Assembly: GCF_001705435.1 (NCBI RefSeq)
Contig: NZ_MDEN01000058.1
Location: 62,001-126,000 of the forward strand
Source: Pseudomonas graminis
Lineage (GTDB): Bacteria; Pseudomonadota; Gammaproteobacteria; Pseudomonadales; Pseudomonadaceae
Reading direction: 5' to 3'
Length of the DNA stretch: 64,000 nt
The translations under genes and the position numbers were made by a program. The notes beneath the pieces are model-generated. The model did no database searches, had not been told where the DNA came from, and saw nothing but the letters and a program-made list of their open reading frames with translations. Positions 10,162 to 18,744 of this stretch are shown one piece after another; within the stretch, counting starts at the first letter, position 1; each line of letters starts with the position of its first letter.

Positions 10162-11127
10162 TCAGTTACTCCATTGAGCCCTCGGATCGAACGCGGCCTG
10201 CTGGGCCAGCTTCTCCCACAGCGCTTTGGTCGCCTCATCGGTGGATTTGGGCATGACGATTTTCAGTTGCGCGTACAGATCGCCGCGCTGGCCCTGCTTG
10301 TTCAACAGACCATTGCCTTTGACCCGCAGCCGCTGACCGTTCTGACTGTCCGGGCGGATGGTCAGGTTGATCTTGCCGGTCAACGTCGGCACCGCCACCT
10401 TGGTGCCGAGCGCTGCTTCCCACGGCGCGATCGGCACCGTGATAATCAAGTCATGCCCCTCGACGTCGAACATCGGGTGCGGCGCCAGGCGGATGATCAG
10501 GTACAGATCGCCCTTCTCCCCACCGGCAACGCCCGGCGCGCCCTGCCCCTTGAGGCGGATGCGCTCGCCATCGGTGACGCCCGCGGGGATCTTCACATTC
10601 AACGTCTTGGTGATGTCGGCCATGCGCTGACCATTGGCGCTGTGTTGCGGCACCTTGAAGCTGATCTGCTTGGACTCGGTGGAGAGGGTCTCCTCCAGAA
10701 ACACCGCCAGTTCCATCTCCACGTCCTGCCCTCGACGCCCCGGGCTCTGCGCCCGACCGCCTTGCTGACCACCGCGATTACCGAAAATGGAACTGAAAAA
10801 GTCGGAGAAATCGCCGTTTTCGAAGCCGCCGCCACCAAAGCCCTGACCCGCGCCCGCGCCCGCGCCGCCGCGGCCCTGCCAGCCAGGCGGTGGCTGGAAC
10901 CGGCCCTGACTGCCGTATTTGCGAATCTCGTCGTATTCGGCGCGCTTTTCAGGGTCGCTGAGCGCTTCATACGCTTCGGAGGCTTCTTTGAATTTGTCTT
11001 CCGCGCCAGGCTCTTTGCTGACGTCGGGGTGATACTTGCGCGCGAGCTTGCGATAGGCGGTCTTGATCGTCTTCTCGTCCGCCGTCGGCTCTACGCCAAG
11101 GATCTTGTAATAGTCTTTGAAGTCCAT
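10162..11127 (-). CDS. cbpA: DnaJ-type co-chaperone / curved DNA-binding protein CbpA
   Basis: A 321-residue class II J-protein. The start at 11127 ([20 protein letters not shown]) is the family's canonical start; an in-frame ATG at 11181 adds 18 atypical residues. The J domain covers residues 1-70 with HPD at 33-35. A Gly/Phe-rich linker ([23 protein letters not shown]) follows at about 95-135, then two beta-barrel C-terminal domains; there is no zinc-finger. It stimulates Hsp70 ATPase and binds curved DNA in stationary phase. cbpM follows directly. Divergent to it is a YegD-type Hsp70, an unusual pairing. Confidence 0.93.
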   Translation of the reverse strand: MDFKDYYKILGVEPTADEKTIKTAYRKLARKYHPDVSKEPGAEDKFKEASEAYEALSDPEKRAEYDEIRKYGSQGRFQPPPGWQGRGGAGAGAGQGFGGGGFENGDFSDFFSSIFGNRGGQQGGRAQSPGRRGQDVEMELAVFLEETLSTESKQISFKVPQHSANGQRMADITKTLNVKIPAGVTDGERIRLKGQGAPGVAGGEKGDLYLIIRLAPHPMFDVEGHDLIITVPIAPWEAALGTKVAVPTLTGKINLTIRPDSQNGQRLRVKGNGLLNKQGQRGDLYAQLKIVMPKSTDEATKALWEKLAQQAAFDPRAQWSN

Positions 11128-11421
11128 CTGACGGTCACCCAATTCTGGAATATCCAGCCCAGTCCGCAGCGTGTTCCACATGTGAACGCTGGCTGCGTTG
11201 AACGTTGCAATGTTATCGGCACGCCGTCCCGCGAATTGAAACGCTGTCCAGACCGGCCAAATGCATTAAGAGTTGCCTGCTAGATTGGGGCTCGGGGCCA
11301 CAGTTCAAGCCAGGGGCCGGAAATAGATGCCGGACGGGCGATAAACCGACGTTTCGCGCTACGCATCCGGCGCGCACTCGCATACACTGCGCGGCCGTTT
11401 TTTGACTGGTATGCAAAGCAG
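11128..11421. promoter_or_regulatory. shared divergent promoter region of cbpA and yegD-like gene
   Basis: The 294 bases hold no credible gene. They separate two divergent chaperone genes and so must contain both promoters. A perfect 8-base palindrome CACATGTG lies at 11177-11184. I could not assign a convincing sigma-70 or heat-shock promoter by eye. Confidence 0.5.
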
Positions 11422-12687
11422 ATGAGCACTCCATCCCCGGCCCGTGCCCTTGGCATCGATTTTGGCACGTCCAACTCCACGGTCGGCTGGCTACGCCCTG
11501 GAGTGGAAACGCTGATCGCACTGGAGGACGGCAAGATCACGCTGCCCTCGGTGGTCTTTTTCAACATCGAAGAGCGCCGCCCGGTCTACGGTCGTCTTGC
11601 GCTTCACGAGTACCTCGAGGGCTACGAAGGCCGCCTGATGCGCTCGCTCAAGAGCCTGCTGGGTTCCAAGCTGATCAAGCACGATACCAGCGTGCTCGGG
11701 ACAGCGATGCCGTTCAAGGACCTGCTCGGGCTATTCATCGGCGAACTTAAAAAACGTGCTGAAGCCGCTGCCGGTCATTCCTTTGAGCACGTCGTGCTGG
11801 GCCGTCCCGTGCATTTCGTCGATGACGACGCTGCCGCCGACCAGGAGGCAGAAGACACGCTGGCCGATGTGGCGCGCAAGATCGGCTTCAGGGAGGTTTC
11901 CTTCCAGTTCGAGCCCATCGCAGCGGCCTTCGACTACGAGTCAACGCTGGACCGTGAAGAGCTGGTGCTGATCGTCGACATCGGCGGCGGTACGTCGGAC
12001 TTCTCGCTGGTGCGCCTGTCGCCGGAGCGTCGCCTGATTGATGACCGTCACACCGACATCCTCGCCACGGGCGGCGTGCACATCGGCGGTACCGACTTCG
12101 ACAAGCAGCTGAGCCTTCAGGGCGTGATGCCGCTGTTTGGCTATGGCAGCCGGATGAAAAGCGGCGCCTACATGCCGACCAGCACGCACATGAACTTGGC
12201 GACCTGGCACACGATCAACTCGGTGTATTCGCAAAAGTCGCAACTGGCGCTGGGCAGCATGCGCTATGACATCGAAGACACCCAAGGCATTGATCGGCTG
12301 TTCAGACTGATCGATCAACGCGCCGGTCACTGGCTGGCGATGGAAGTGGAAGAAACCAAGATCCAGCTGACCCACTCGGAAAATCGCCTGGTGCCGATGG
12401 ACCGCGTCGAGCCCGGCCTGAGCGTGGACCTCACGCGGCAGTTGTTCGAATCGTCAATTGACGCCTTGCTCGAACGCGTGCGCGGCAGTGTGACGAACCT
12501 GTTGAATGACGCCGGCGTGGGTGTGACCGATGTCGACACCGTGTTCTTCACCGGCGGCTCCAGCGGCATCCCGGCCCTGCGCAACAGCGTCGCCGCCATG
12601 CTGCCCAAGGCCCGGCACGTCGAGGGCAACATCTTCGGCAGCATCGGCAGCGGGCTGGCGATCGAAGCCAAGAAGCGTTACGGCTGA
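11422..12687 (+). CDS. yegD: Hsp70 family protein, YegD type
   Basis: A 421-residue Hsp70-like ATPase. The nucleotide-binding domain begins ALGIDFGTSNSTVGW (phosphate-1) at residues 10-24, with phosphate-2 VDIGGGTSDFSLV and the adenosine motif FFTGGSSGIPALRNSVA near the C-terminus. It stops right after the ATPase domain: the beta-sandwich substrate domain and helical lid of DnaK are absent, as in E. coli YegD. Its client and partner are unknown. It diverges from cbpA, whose J domain could be its stimulator; that is an inference from gene layout. Confidence 0.9.
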   Translation: MSTPSPARALGIDFGTSNSTVGWLRPGVETLIALEDGKITLPSVVFFNIEERRPVYGRLALHEYLEGYEGRLMRSLKSLLGSKLIKHDTSVLGTAMPFKDLLGLFIGELKKRAEAAAGHSFEHVVLGRPVHFVDDDAAADQEAEDTLADVARKIGFREVSFQFEPIAAAFDYESTLDREELVLIVDIGGGTSDFSLVRLSPERRLIDDRHTDILATGGVHIGGTDFDKQLSLQGVMPLFGYGSRMKSGAYMPTSTHMNLATWHTINSVYSQKSQLALGSMRYDIEDTQGIDRLFRLIDQRAGHWLAMEVEETKIQLTHSENRLVPMDRVEPGLSVDLTRQLFESSIDALLERVRGSVTNLLNDAGVGVTDVDTVFFTGGSSGIPALRNSVAAMLPKARHVEGNIFGSIGSGLAIEAKKRYG

Positions 12688-12703
12688 TCCCCCGCGGGGC
12701 GCT

Positions 12704-13379
12704 TGTAGGACTGGCTTTAGCCGGGAAGGCGTCGGGTGTCATGCCGCGAAATTGAGGGTGTCCGCGCAGGCCTCTTCCCGGCTGAAGCCGGTCCTACTAC
12801 ATCGCGGGCGCATCGTAGGACTGGCTTTAGCCGGGAAGGCGTCAGGCGCCACGCCGCGAAGTTGAGGCTGTCCGCGCAGGCCTCTTCCCGGCTGAAGCCG
12901 GTTCTACTGAACATCGCGGTCCCACTGACTGACCGTGTGTACTTTGTGGGACCGGCTTTAGCCGGGAAGGCGTCGGGTGTTACACCGCAAAAGTGAGGTT
13001 GTCCGCGCAGGCCTCTTCCCGGCTGAAGCCGGTCCTACTACATCGCGGGCGCATCGTAGGACTGGCTTTAGCCGGGAAGGCGTCAGGCGCCACGCCGCGA
13101 AGTTGAGGCTGTCCGCGCAGGCCTCTTCCCGGCTGAAGCCGGTTCTACTGAACATCGCGGTCCCACTGACTGACCGTGTGTACTTTGTGGGACCGGCTTT
13201 AGCCGGGAAGGCGTCGGGTGTCATGCCGCAAAATTAAGGTTGTCTGCGCAGGCCTCTTCCCGGCTGAAGCCGGTCCTACACATCGCAGTCCCACTGACTG
13301 ACAGCATGCGCTTTGTGGGACCGGCTTTAGCCGGGAAGGCGTCGGGTGTCATGCCGCGAAAGTGAGGTTGTCTGCGCAG
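12704..13379. repeat. REPIN array with a 241-base tandem duplication
   Basis: Five complete REPINs and one half lie in a row. Each begins GTAGGACTGGCTTTAGCC or GTGGGACCGGCTTTAGCC and ends with the complement CCCGGCTGAAGCCGG about 90 bases later. REPINs alternate with spacers of about 17 and 38 bases. Bases 12801-13041 and 13042-13282 are near-identical tandem copies containing two REPINs each. Short open frames here (for example 12977-13237) simply translate the repeat. Same family at 21374-21447 and 37443-37580. Confidence 0.93.
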
Positions 13380-13383
13380 TGCG

Positions 13384-14394
13384 CTACACCAGCTCTGCCC
13401 GGCGCAGTTCGCTCTTCAGGTACGCGTAATAAATCGGCCCTGCCACTACCCCCGGCAGGCCGAAGGCGGCTTCGAAGATCAGCATCGCCAGCAGCAACTC
13501 CCACGACTTGGCGCTGATCTGCCCGCCGACGATCCGTGCGTTGAGGAAATACTCGACTTTGTGGATCACAATCAGATAACCCAACGCCGCCACCGCCACC
13601 CAGATCGACAACGACATGCCGACGATAAAGATCAGCGTATTGGACATCAGATTGCCGACCACCGGAAGCAGGCCCAGCAGGAAGGTCAGCACGATCAGGG
13701 TTTTGGTCAGCGGCAAGTGCACGCCACACAGCGGCAGGATCACTGCCAGGAATATAGAAGTGAACGCCGTGTTCAGCAGCGAGATCTTGATCTGCGCGAA
13801 AACAATATTGCGAAAGGCCTGAGTCAGCAGGTGCAAACGCTCGAACAGTGCCGCCGCCAATGGCTTGCGCTTGGTGACATCGGGGATGCGCTGCAGGGCG
13901 ATGATCGCGCCCAGCACCATGCCAATCAGTAACGTCACGAACATGTGCGCCGCACCCTTGCCGAGCAGCTGAAGCTCGCCCAGGTGCTTGGTCAGCCACG
14001 CGCTGAGGGACACCTGAAACTCGGTGGCACTGGCCGGCAGGTAGTTGTCGATGAAGGGCGGCAGCTGACCGCGGGCGCGGTCCACCAGAATCATGAATTT
14101 ATCCAGCGACGCGCCGGGGTTTTCCGCCTCGTGCAGCAGGAAACTGATTGCGCCGGCAAACAGCAACGCCAGCACCGTCACCACCAGAGTCCCCAGCAAC
14201 GCCACCGCCAGCCACCGCGCACGCTCGCCGGCAATCAGCCGTTGCAGCTGAGGGGTGAGCATGTCGACCAGTTCGTACACCAGCAAACCCGCCAGCAGAC
14301 TGGGCAGAAGGTTGAGCGGCAAGACCAGCAGCAACCCGCCGAACACGAGAATGCAACTGGCCAGATAGACTTGACGGGGCGTAAACGTTGGCAT
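13384..14394 (-). CDS. AI-2E family transporter (PerM/YdiK-like permease)
   Basis: A 336-residue inner-membrane protein of the AI-2 exporter (TqsA/PerM) family. Hydrophobic segments include YLASCILVFGGLLLVLPLNLL, WLAVALLGTLVVTVLALLFAGAISFLL, then after a soluble region AHMFVTLLIGMVLGAIIAL and four more. The typical C-terminal FGLPGVVAGPIYYAYLKSELR is present. Substrates in the family range from autoinducer-2 to Na+/H+; a pseudomonad without luxS would not make AI-2, so the name should not be read as a function. It ends directly beside the REPIN array. Confidence 0.87.
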   Translation of the reverse strand: MPTFTPRQVYLASCILVFGGLLLVLPLNLLPSLLAGLLVYELVDMLTPQLQRLIAGERARWLAVALLGTLVVTVLALLFAGAISFLLHEAENPGASLDKFMILVDRARGQLPPFIDNYLPASATEFQVSLSAWLTKHLGELQLLGKGAAHMFVTLLIGMVLGAIIALQRIPDVTKRKPLAAALFERLHLLTQAFRNIVFAQIKISLLNTAFTSIFLAVILPLCGVHLPLTKTLIVLTFLLGLLPVVGNLMSNTLIFIVGMSLSIWVAVAALGYLIVIHKVEYFLNARIVGGQISAKSWELLLAMLIFEAAFGLPGVVAGPIYYAYLKSELRRAELV

Positions 14395-14582
14395 ACAGCC
14401 TCAAAACGAGCGGCGTGAAGGATGGGCAGTCTGCCAGCGTTCTGAGTGGAGAACCAGCGACGCGAAAGCCCTTCAGGGCTCAAGCGTTGGGAGGCTGCGA
14501 TTGCAGGCCAGATCATCGGCCGCAATCGCAGAAAGTACAGGGGCCGGCGCCGCCTTTCGACGCCCGCCATTGGCTCGGAAAA

Positions 14583-14873
14583 TTATTTCTTTTTAAGACA
14601 ATCGCTCATGAACGCCTTGCGCGCATCGCCCTTGAGCGCCTGGGTGCTCGCGGTGGCATTGCAGGTTTTCATCTTTTCCTGCTGAGTGGCGGCAGGCGCA
14701 GGCGCGGCCTTCAGGCAGGAGCTCATGAACGCCTTGCGCTCGTCGCCTTTGAGGGATTTGGCCGAGGCATCGGCGTTGCAGGTGGTCATCTTGTTTTGCT
14801 GGGCAGTAGCAGCAAAACCCTGGGCGCTCAACAGCAGGCCCATCACCAGCAGAGGAATACGCAGCATCGTCAT
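14583..14873 (-). CDS. psiF: PsiF repeat protein
   Basis: A 96-residue exported protein. The start at 14873 (MTMLRIPLLVMGLLLSAQGFAA) is preceded by CCGGAGAAAAGCG; the first 22 residues are a signal peptide. The mature part is two PsiF repeats, each of the form KMxTCNAxAxxxxLKGDxRKAFMSxCLK, so each repeat has a cysteine pair that could form a disulfide. E. coli psiF is induced by phosphate starvation, but its function is unknown. A longer frame from 14981 adds 36 residues without signal-peptide character and is rejected. Confidence 0.85.
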   Translation of the reverse strand: MTMLRIPLLVMGLLLSAQGFAATAQQNKMTTCNADASAKSLKGDERKAFMSSCLKAAPAPAATQQEKMKTCNATASTQALKGDARKAFMSDCLKKK

Positions 14874-15024
14874 CGCTTTTCTCCGGAAGCACCACGCACC
14901 TGCATGGCTTTCGGAGCAGTGTAGCCAAAGAATGTTGCTGCATATTTCTGCAAATGCGCAGCGTGCGCTGGACGTGCGCACTGACAGGCCGATAATGGCG
15001 CCTCATTCAGCCGCCGGGCCGGTC

Positions 15025-15909
15025 ATGCAATACCTTTATCCACTGCTCACCGTCATGATCTGGGCGGGCAACAACGTCATCACCAAAGCCGCCGCGGGCC
15101 GTATTTTCCCGGCCGAGATCGGCTTCTATCGCTGGATGCTGGCGGGTTTGCTGTTCACGCCGTTTCTGCTGGGTCCCGTGCTGCGCAATCGGGCGCAGAT
15201 CAAACCCATCATCGGCAAGGTGGTGGTGCTGGGCGTGCTGGGCATGGCGATTTATCAGAGCCTGGCGTACTACGCAGCGAACATCACGACGGCCACCAAC
15301 ATGGGCATCATTCTGTCTTTGGTGCCGGTGATGACCCTAGGCATGTCGATCGCCAGCCTCGGCACCCGGTTGACCGCAGGCGCGCTGGTTGGCGCTATCG
15401 TGTCGTTTGCGGGCGTGTTGTGGGTGGTGTCCCAAGGGAGCTGGAGCTTGCTGATTGCCCATGGCATCAACATCGGCGACGTGATGATGCTGGTCGCAAC
15501 GCTGGCCTATGCAACCTACAGCACGCTGCTGAAGAAATGGCAGTTGCGCATGCCGCCGTTGCAGCTGCTTTATTTGCAGATTCTGGTGGCGATCATCGCG
15601 CTGTTTCCGCTGTTCGCGATTTCACCGAAAACCGGCCTGAATGCGAGCAACATTCCGTTGGTGCTCTACGCGTGCATCCCGACCTCAATGCTCGCGCCGT
15701 TGCTGTGGATGAAAGCGATTTCCATCCTCGGGCCAAGCCGTACCACGTTGTTTTTCAACCTGGTGCCGATCCTGACGGCGCTGGTCGCTGCGCTCGCACT
15801 GGGCGAGCAGCTGGCGTCGTATCACTTCATCGGCGGTGCCCTGACGCTGGGCGGGGTGATCCTGGCAGAACGCTGGACCACACCGCTGCGCAAGGCCGCA
15901 ATCCATTAA
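15025..15909 (+). CDS. EamA/DMT family transporter
   Basis: A 294-residue member of the drug/metabolite transporter superfamily, with two EamA repeats and about ten membrane segments. The first is MQYLYPLLTVMIWAGNNVITK. Repeat 1 ends near IVSFAGVLWVVSQG; repeat 2 begins INIGDVMMLVATLAYATYSTLLKKW and ends HFIGGALTLGGVILAERW. The family exports amino acids, purines or drugs; the substrate cannot be read from sequence. The ATG at 15025 puts the first membrane helix at the N-terminus; an ATG at 14995 would add ten residues. It diverges from psiF. Confidence 0.86.
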   Translation: MQYLYPLLTVMIWAGNNVITKAAAGRIFPAEIGFYRWMLAGLLFTPFLLGPVLRNRAQIKPIIGKVVVLGVLGMAIYQSLAYYAANITTATNMGIILSLVPVMTLGMSIASLGTRLTAGALVGAIVSFAGVLWVVSQGSWSLLIAHGINIGDVMMLVATLAYATYSTLLKKWQLRMPPLQLLYLQILVAIIALFPLFAISPKTGLNASNIPLVLYACIPTSMLAPLLWMKAISILGPSRTTLFFNLVPILTALVAALALGEQLASYHFIGGALTLGGVILAERWTTPLRKAAIH

Positions 15910-15935
15910 CGCTGCCCGTCGGATGAAACCGGCTA

Positions 15936-16172
15936 TCAGGCTTTGTCGTGCTCCTGCGCAGCGTGAATCGACACGTCGGTAATGCCCAGCACATGGGGCA
16001 GACCGATGGTGCCCTCACCGGTATCGAAGGGGTCATCTTCAACGGCCACGTTGTGCTTGAGCGCCAGCTCGTGCACGACCTCGATGATCGGCACGTCGAG
16101 GTTTTCAATCAGATCGACATGGTGCTCACCGGCCAGCGTGTACTCGATTTCATAAAGCTCTTTATCGCTCAT
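15936..16172 (-). CDS. conserved small hypothetical protein
   Basis: A 78-residue acidic protein (MSDKELYEIEYTLAGEHHVD) with no signal peptide or membrane segment. The alternating hydrophobic pattern (LYEIEYTLAG, DVPIIEVVHELALKHNV, LGITDVSIHAAQ) suggests a small alpha/beta fold. A run of GAAGAGATG in the minus-strand leader gives a ribosome site just before the start. I do not recognise a family with known function, though the protein looks like a real, compact pseudomonad gene. It converges with the DMT transporter and follows the lipase gene on the same strand. Confidence 0.7.
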   Translation of the reverse strand: MSDKELYEIEYTLAGEHHVDLIENLDVPIIEVVHELALKHNVAVEDDPFDTGEGTIGLPHVLGITDVSIHAAQEHDKA

Positions 16173-16230
16173 CGCATCTCTTCCTACGCGACCTCACGGG
16201 TCGACTGATCACGAACTACGGCCAAATAAG

Positions 16231-17121
16231 TCAAAGACCGGCGGCTTTGAGACGCGCGGCATGTTCAAGGAACAACCCCACGGGATCGGCTCCGTTGCCC
16301 ACCAGCCCGAAGTGCTGGTTGACGATGTCGAAATGGTCGAGCGGGTAGTCATCACCGATGACTTTACCCAAGTGAGAACTGCATCTCCCGACCATGCCAT
16401 CAGATTGACCCCGCTCTTTCGTGAACGTGCGAGCAAATATTCGGCAAGTGAGATTTGACTTATCAAAGAGGTTCTTGCCGCGGTCGGTACGCCCCGGTTG
16501 CAGGGTCCCGGACCACGAGTAATAGCGCACGCCGCCGACCTCCTCCTCGCCCTGCCCGCCCCAGTGTTCGGGCAATCCCTGGGGGAACCGCCGGTTGAAG
16601 TGCGCCACGCCGCGTGCGGTCAGCGAATGGTGCGCAGCGTCGACATCCACGGGCAGGCGCGTACCGCGATAACCGGTGTCGAGCAGGCTGGTGATGAGCG
16701 TGGTGAGGCGGATGGCAGCGTTGACCACACGCCCTTTCAGGGTATGGGGCGGGTAATGCGCTTCAAAGTAGTCGGCCAGTTCGGAGCCATGGTTGGGTCC
16801 CGCGACGGAGGTGACCGAGGCGACCAGGTCCGGGCGTACGCCAGCAACATACCGAATGGTCAGCGCCCCCTGACTGTGACCGATCAGGTTGACCTTCGCC
16901 GCGCCGGTTTCCTTGAGAACTTCCTGGACTCGGGCCAGCAATTGCTCGCCGCGAATCTCGGTGGAATTGACCGCCGACACCATGACCGGAACCACCTGTG
17001 CGCCGCCCCGACGCAGCGCTGGCACGATGCCGAACCAATACGGATAGACCACCAGTTTCACGAAGCCCATCAATCCCGGTACCAAGACGATGGGATAACG
17101 GGTGGCCTGCTCTTGCGACAT
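16231..17121 (-). CDS. triacylglycerol lipase, family I (P. fragi-like)
   Basis: A 296-residue alpha/beta hydrolase. YPIVLVPGLMGF is the oxyanion-hole region, and GHSQG at 81-85 holds the nucleophile S83. The acid is in GQSDGMVGRCSSHLG and the histidine in YPLDHFDIVNQHFG. The cysteines in LTCRIFAR and VGRCSSHLG match the structural disulfide of subfamily I.1 lipases. The wording NLIGHSQGALTIRYVA and SVAGPNHGSELADY is close to the P. fragi lipase. There is no signal peptide: MSQEQATRYPIVLVP begins straight in the catalytic fold, and no lipase foldase gene is adjacent. Substrate chain length unknown. Confidence 0.88.
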   Translation of the reverse strand: MSQEQATRYPIVLVPGLMGFVKLVVYPYWFGIVPALRRGGAQVVPVMVSAVNSTEIRGEQLLARVQEVLKETGAAKVNLIGHSQGALTIRYVAGVRPDLVASVTSVAGPNHGSELADYFEAHYPPHTLKGRVVNAAIRLTTLITSLLDTGYRGTRLPVDVDAAHHSLTARGVAHFNRRFPQGLPEHWGGQGEEEVGGVRYYSWSGTLQPGRTDRGKNLFDKSNLTCRIFARTFTKERGQSDGMVGRCSSHLGKVIGDDYPLDHFDIVNQHFGLVGNGADPVGLFLEHAARLKAAGL

Positions 17122-17319
17122 TAAGGAGCGTTCCTCAGTGAGCGTTTTTGTTCAGCGCTGCGGGGTCAAGTCAGCCACGTCAAAGTAGCCGGGAAACATT
17201 CATAAAACATGACAGTACGGGTAATGCCCCATCGCCATCAATTTGATCGAACTCTTTTGCATCTCGAATGCTCCTAACAGCAACGGGCCAACAATGGCCT
17301 TTTTCGCGGAGCGATTCGA

Positions 17320-17658
17320 ATGTTCAAGCAATCCCTGGCAGTAGTGATTTCCATGGCCGCATTGGCCGGTTGCGCATCGACCACCCTGCCGAACCCGGTT
17401 GATTACGCGACCTATCGCAATGAGCCGCTGGTCAAGCAAGTCGAAGAAGGCATGACCAAAGAACAGGTCCTGACCATCGGCGGCACGCCATCGACCTCCA
17501 TTCAGCGTCGCGCCCACCCAGGTACTTGCAACAACTACGTGCTGAACCGCGAAGGCCATCAGCAGGCGTACTACGTCACCTTCGACAACAATGGCCGCGT
17601 CAACAGCAAGGGTTTCATGACCTGCGAACAGCGTGACGCCAACGAACGCGCCATGTGA
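17320..17658 (+). CDS. osmE: osmotically inducible lipoprotein OsmE
   Basis: A 112-residue lipoprotein with signal peptide MFKQSLAVVISMAALAGC; the lipobox LAGC puts the acylated cysteine at residue 18. The mature part carries the SmpA/OmlA-like (BamE-like) fold, seen as VEEGMTKEQVLTIGGTPST followed by YVTFDNNGRVNSKGF. OsmE of E. coli is osmotically and growth-phase induced; its cellular job is unclear. GCGGAGCGATTCGA supplies the ribosome site. A free-standing gene, divergent from the lipase. Confidence 0.9.
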   Translation: MFKQSLAVVISMAALAGCASTTLPNPVDYATYRNEPLVKQVEEGMTKEQVLTIGGTPSTSIQRRAHPGTCNNYVLNREGHQQAYYVTFDNNGRVNSKGFMTCEQRDANERAM

Positions 17659-17969
17659 TCTGACGCCGTCCGTATGAATGGGTGAGTCCGCTCGCGATCA
17701 CGAGCGCCGAGGCATCGCAAAGATGCCCGGCGCTGCCGCTGTCGCGAGTGATTCCCTGGAAACACGCGCACACCATCTTGACTCCGCATCGCCCTGTTCC
17801 CGCCACAACCCGACCATCTGACACTGCGTCAAAAAGTCCCCGAACAAAAATCAAACTTTTGCCAGCGCCCACCACTCACACCTTAAGACCCGATCTCGCC
17901 GGGCGCCTGCTTGACGTATGGCGCAACAGAGCGCGACGGAAAAAACCGTAAAAGCCCTGGAGAAATCTG
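17659..17969. other. gene-free stretch with strong hairpins between osmE and the ferritin-like gene
   Basis: About 310 bases without a credible gene. Two nested hairpins follow osmE: CGCTCG/CGAGCG at 17690-17707 and AGCGCC..GGCATC paired with GATGCC..GGCGCT at 17703-17734 (two six-base stems with an internal bulge). Neither is followed by a T-run. The right half must hold the promoter of the ferritin-like gene, but I could not assign boxes by eye. Confidence 0.5.
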
Positions 17970-18503
17970 ATGATCAATCTGCACCCAATGACCGACGTCG
18001 CCACCCTGCGAGAGCGCGCACGCAAAAACGTCGAAGACGGCGCCGTCACTGAAGGCTACAACGGTGATCGTGATGAGGTCCTGCGTCTGCTGAACTCGTC
18101 GCTGGCCACTGAGCTGGTCTGCACCCTGCGTTACAAGCGCCACTACTTCATGGCCAAGGGCATCAAGTCCCACGCCGCCGCTGATGAGTTTCTGGAACAC
18201 GCCAATCAAGAGCTCGAACACGCTGACAAGCTGGCCGAGCGCATCGTGCAGCTGGGCGGCGAGCCGGAATTCAACCCGGACCTGCTGAGCAAGAACTCCC
18301 ACGCCCAGTACGTGGCCGGCAACACACTGAAAGAGATGATCACCGAAGACCTGGTGGCCGAGCGTATCGCGATCGACAGCTACCGCGAAATCATTCAGTA
18401 CATCGGCGACCAAGACCCGACTACCCGCCGCATCTTTGAAGAGATCCTGGCGCAGGAAGAAGAGCACGCCGACGACATGGCCGACCTGCTCGACGGCCTC
18501 TGA
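17970..18503 (+). CDS. bacterioferritin-like / ferritin-like diiron protein
   Basis: A 177-residue four-helix-bundle protein. Diiron ligands are visible as ELVCTLRYKRHYF (first Glu), EHANQELEHAD (ExxH), EDLVAERIAIDSYREI (Glu) and EEILAQEEEHADD (ExxH). It is longer than canonical bacterioferritin at the N-terminus (MTDVATLRERARKNVEDGAVTEGY) and lacks the haem-ligand methionine in the usual place, so it is closer to the Dps-like 'bacterioferritin' group. Likely roles are iron storage and peroxide detoxification in the cytoplasm. It is a single-gene unit with a strong terminator. Confidence 0.86.
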   Translation: MINLHPMTDVATLRERARKNVEDGAVTEGYNGDRDEVLRLLNSSLATELVCTLRYKRHYFMAKGIKSHAAADEFLEHANQELEHADKLAERIVQLGGEPEFNPDLLSKNSHAQYVAGNTLKEMITEDLVAERIAIDSYREIIQYIGDQDPTTRRIFEEILAQEEEHADDMADLLDGL

Positions 18504-18520
18504 TACGCGACACGCAATGC

Positions 18521-18551
18521 AAAAAGCCAGGGCACATGCCCTGGCTTTTTT
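18521..18551 (+). terminator. rho-independent terminator of the ferritin-like gene
   Basis: AAAAAGCCAGGGCA pairs with TGCCCTGGCTTTTTT around a CA loop, 17 bases after the stop codon. This is a perfect stem with a T-run. Confidence 0.92.
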
Positions 18552-18593
18552 GTGGGTAACTTTCAGGCGGGATGTTTAGCGGATACCGGGCTC

Positions 18594-18620
18594 TTCGCGA
18601 GCAAGCTCGCTCCCACAAGG
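18594..18620. repeat. REP element, GAGCAAGCTCGCTCCCACA family
   Basis: TCGCGAGCAAGCTCGCTCCC is the common pseudomonad REP core. It is a single copy here, followed at 18662 by a diverged TGTGGGACCGGGTACC segment. The same family lies at 26200-26294 and 42242-42265. Confidence 0.75.
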
Positions 18621-18744
18621 GCCAGATCAACCTGACGCTGAATCAGGCGCCGAACGCGGTTCTGTGGGACCGGGTACCACGCAAGCCTGCGCCGAAGCCG
18701 GGCATATTGTGTGAGTGAAGACGGCACAGAATCCTGCGCCGAAC

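Noticed and set aside
12736..13237. Several 60-90 codon open frames in both directions with repeated words such as RTGFSREGV
   Set aside because: They are translations of the REPIN repeats and change frame with each copy; no ribosome sites.
12704..13379. Possible CRISPR array (regularly spaced palindromic repeats)
   Set aside because: Repeats are about 25-base REP cores in inverted pairs, the spacers are repeated too, and no cas genes are near.
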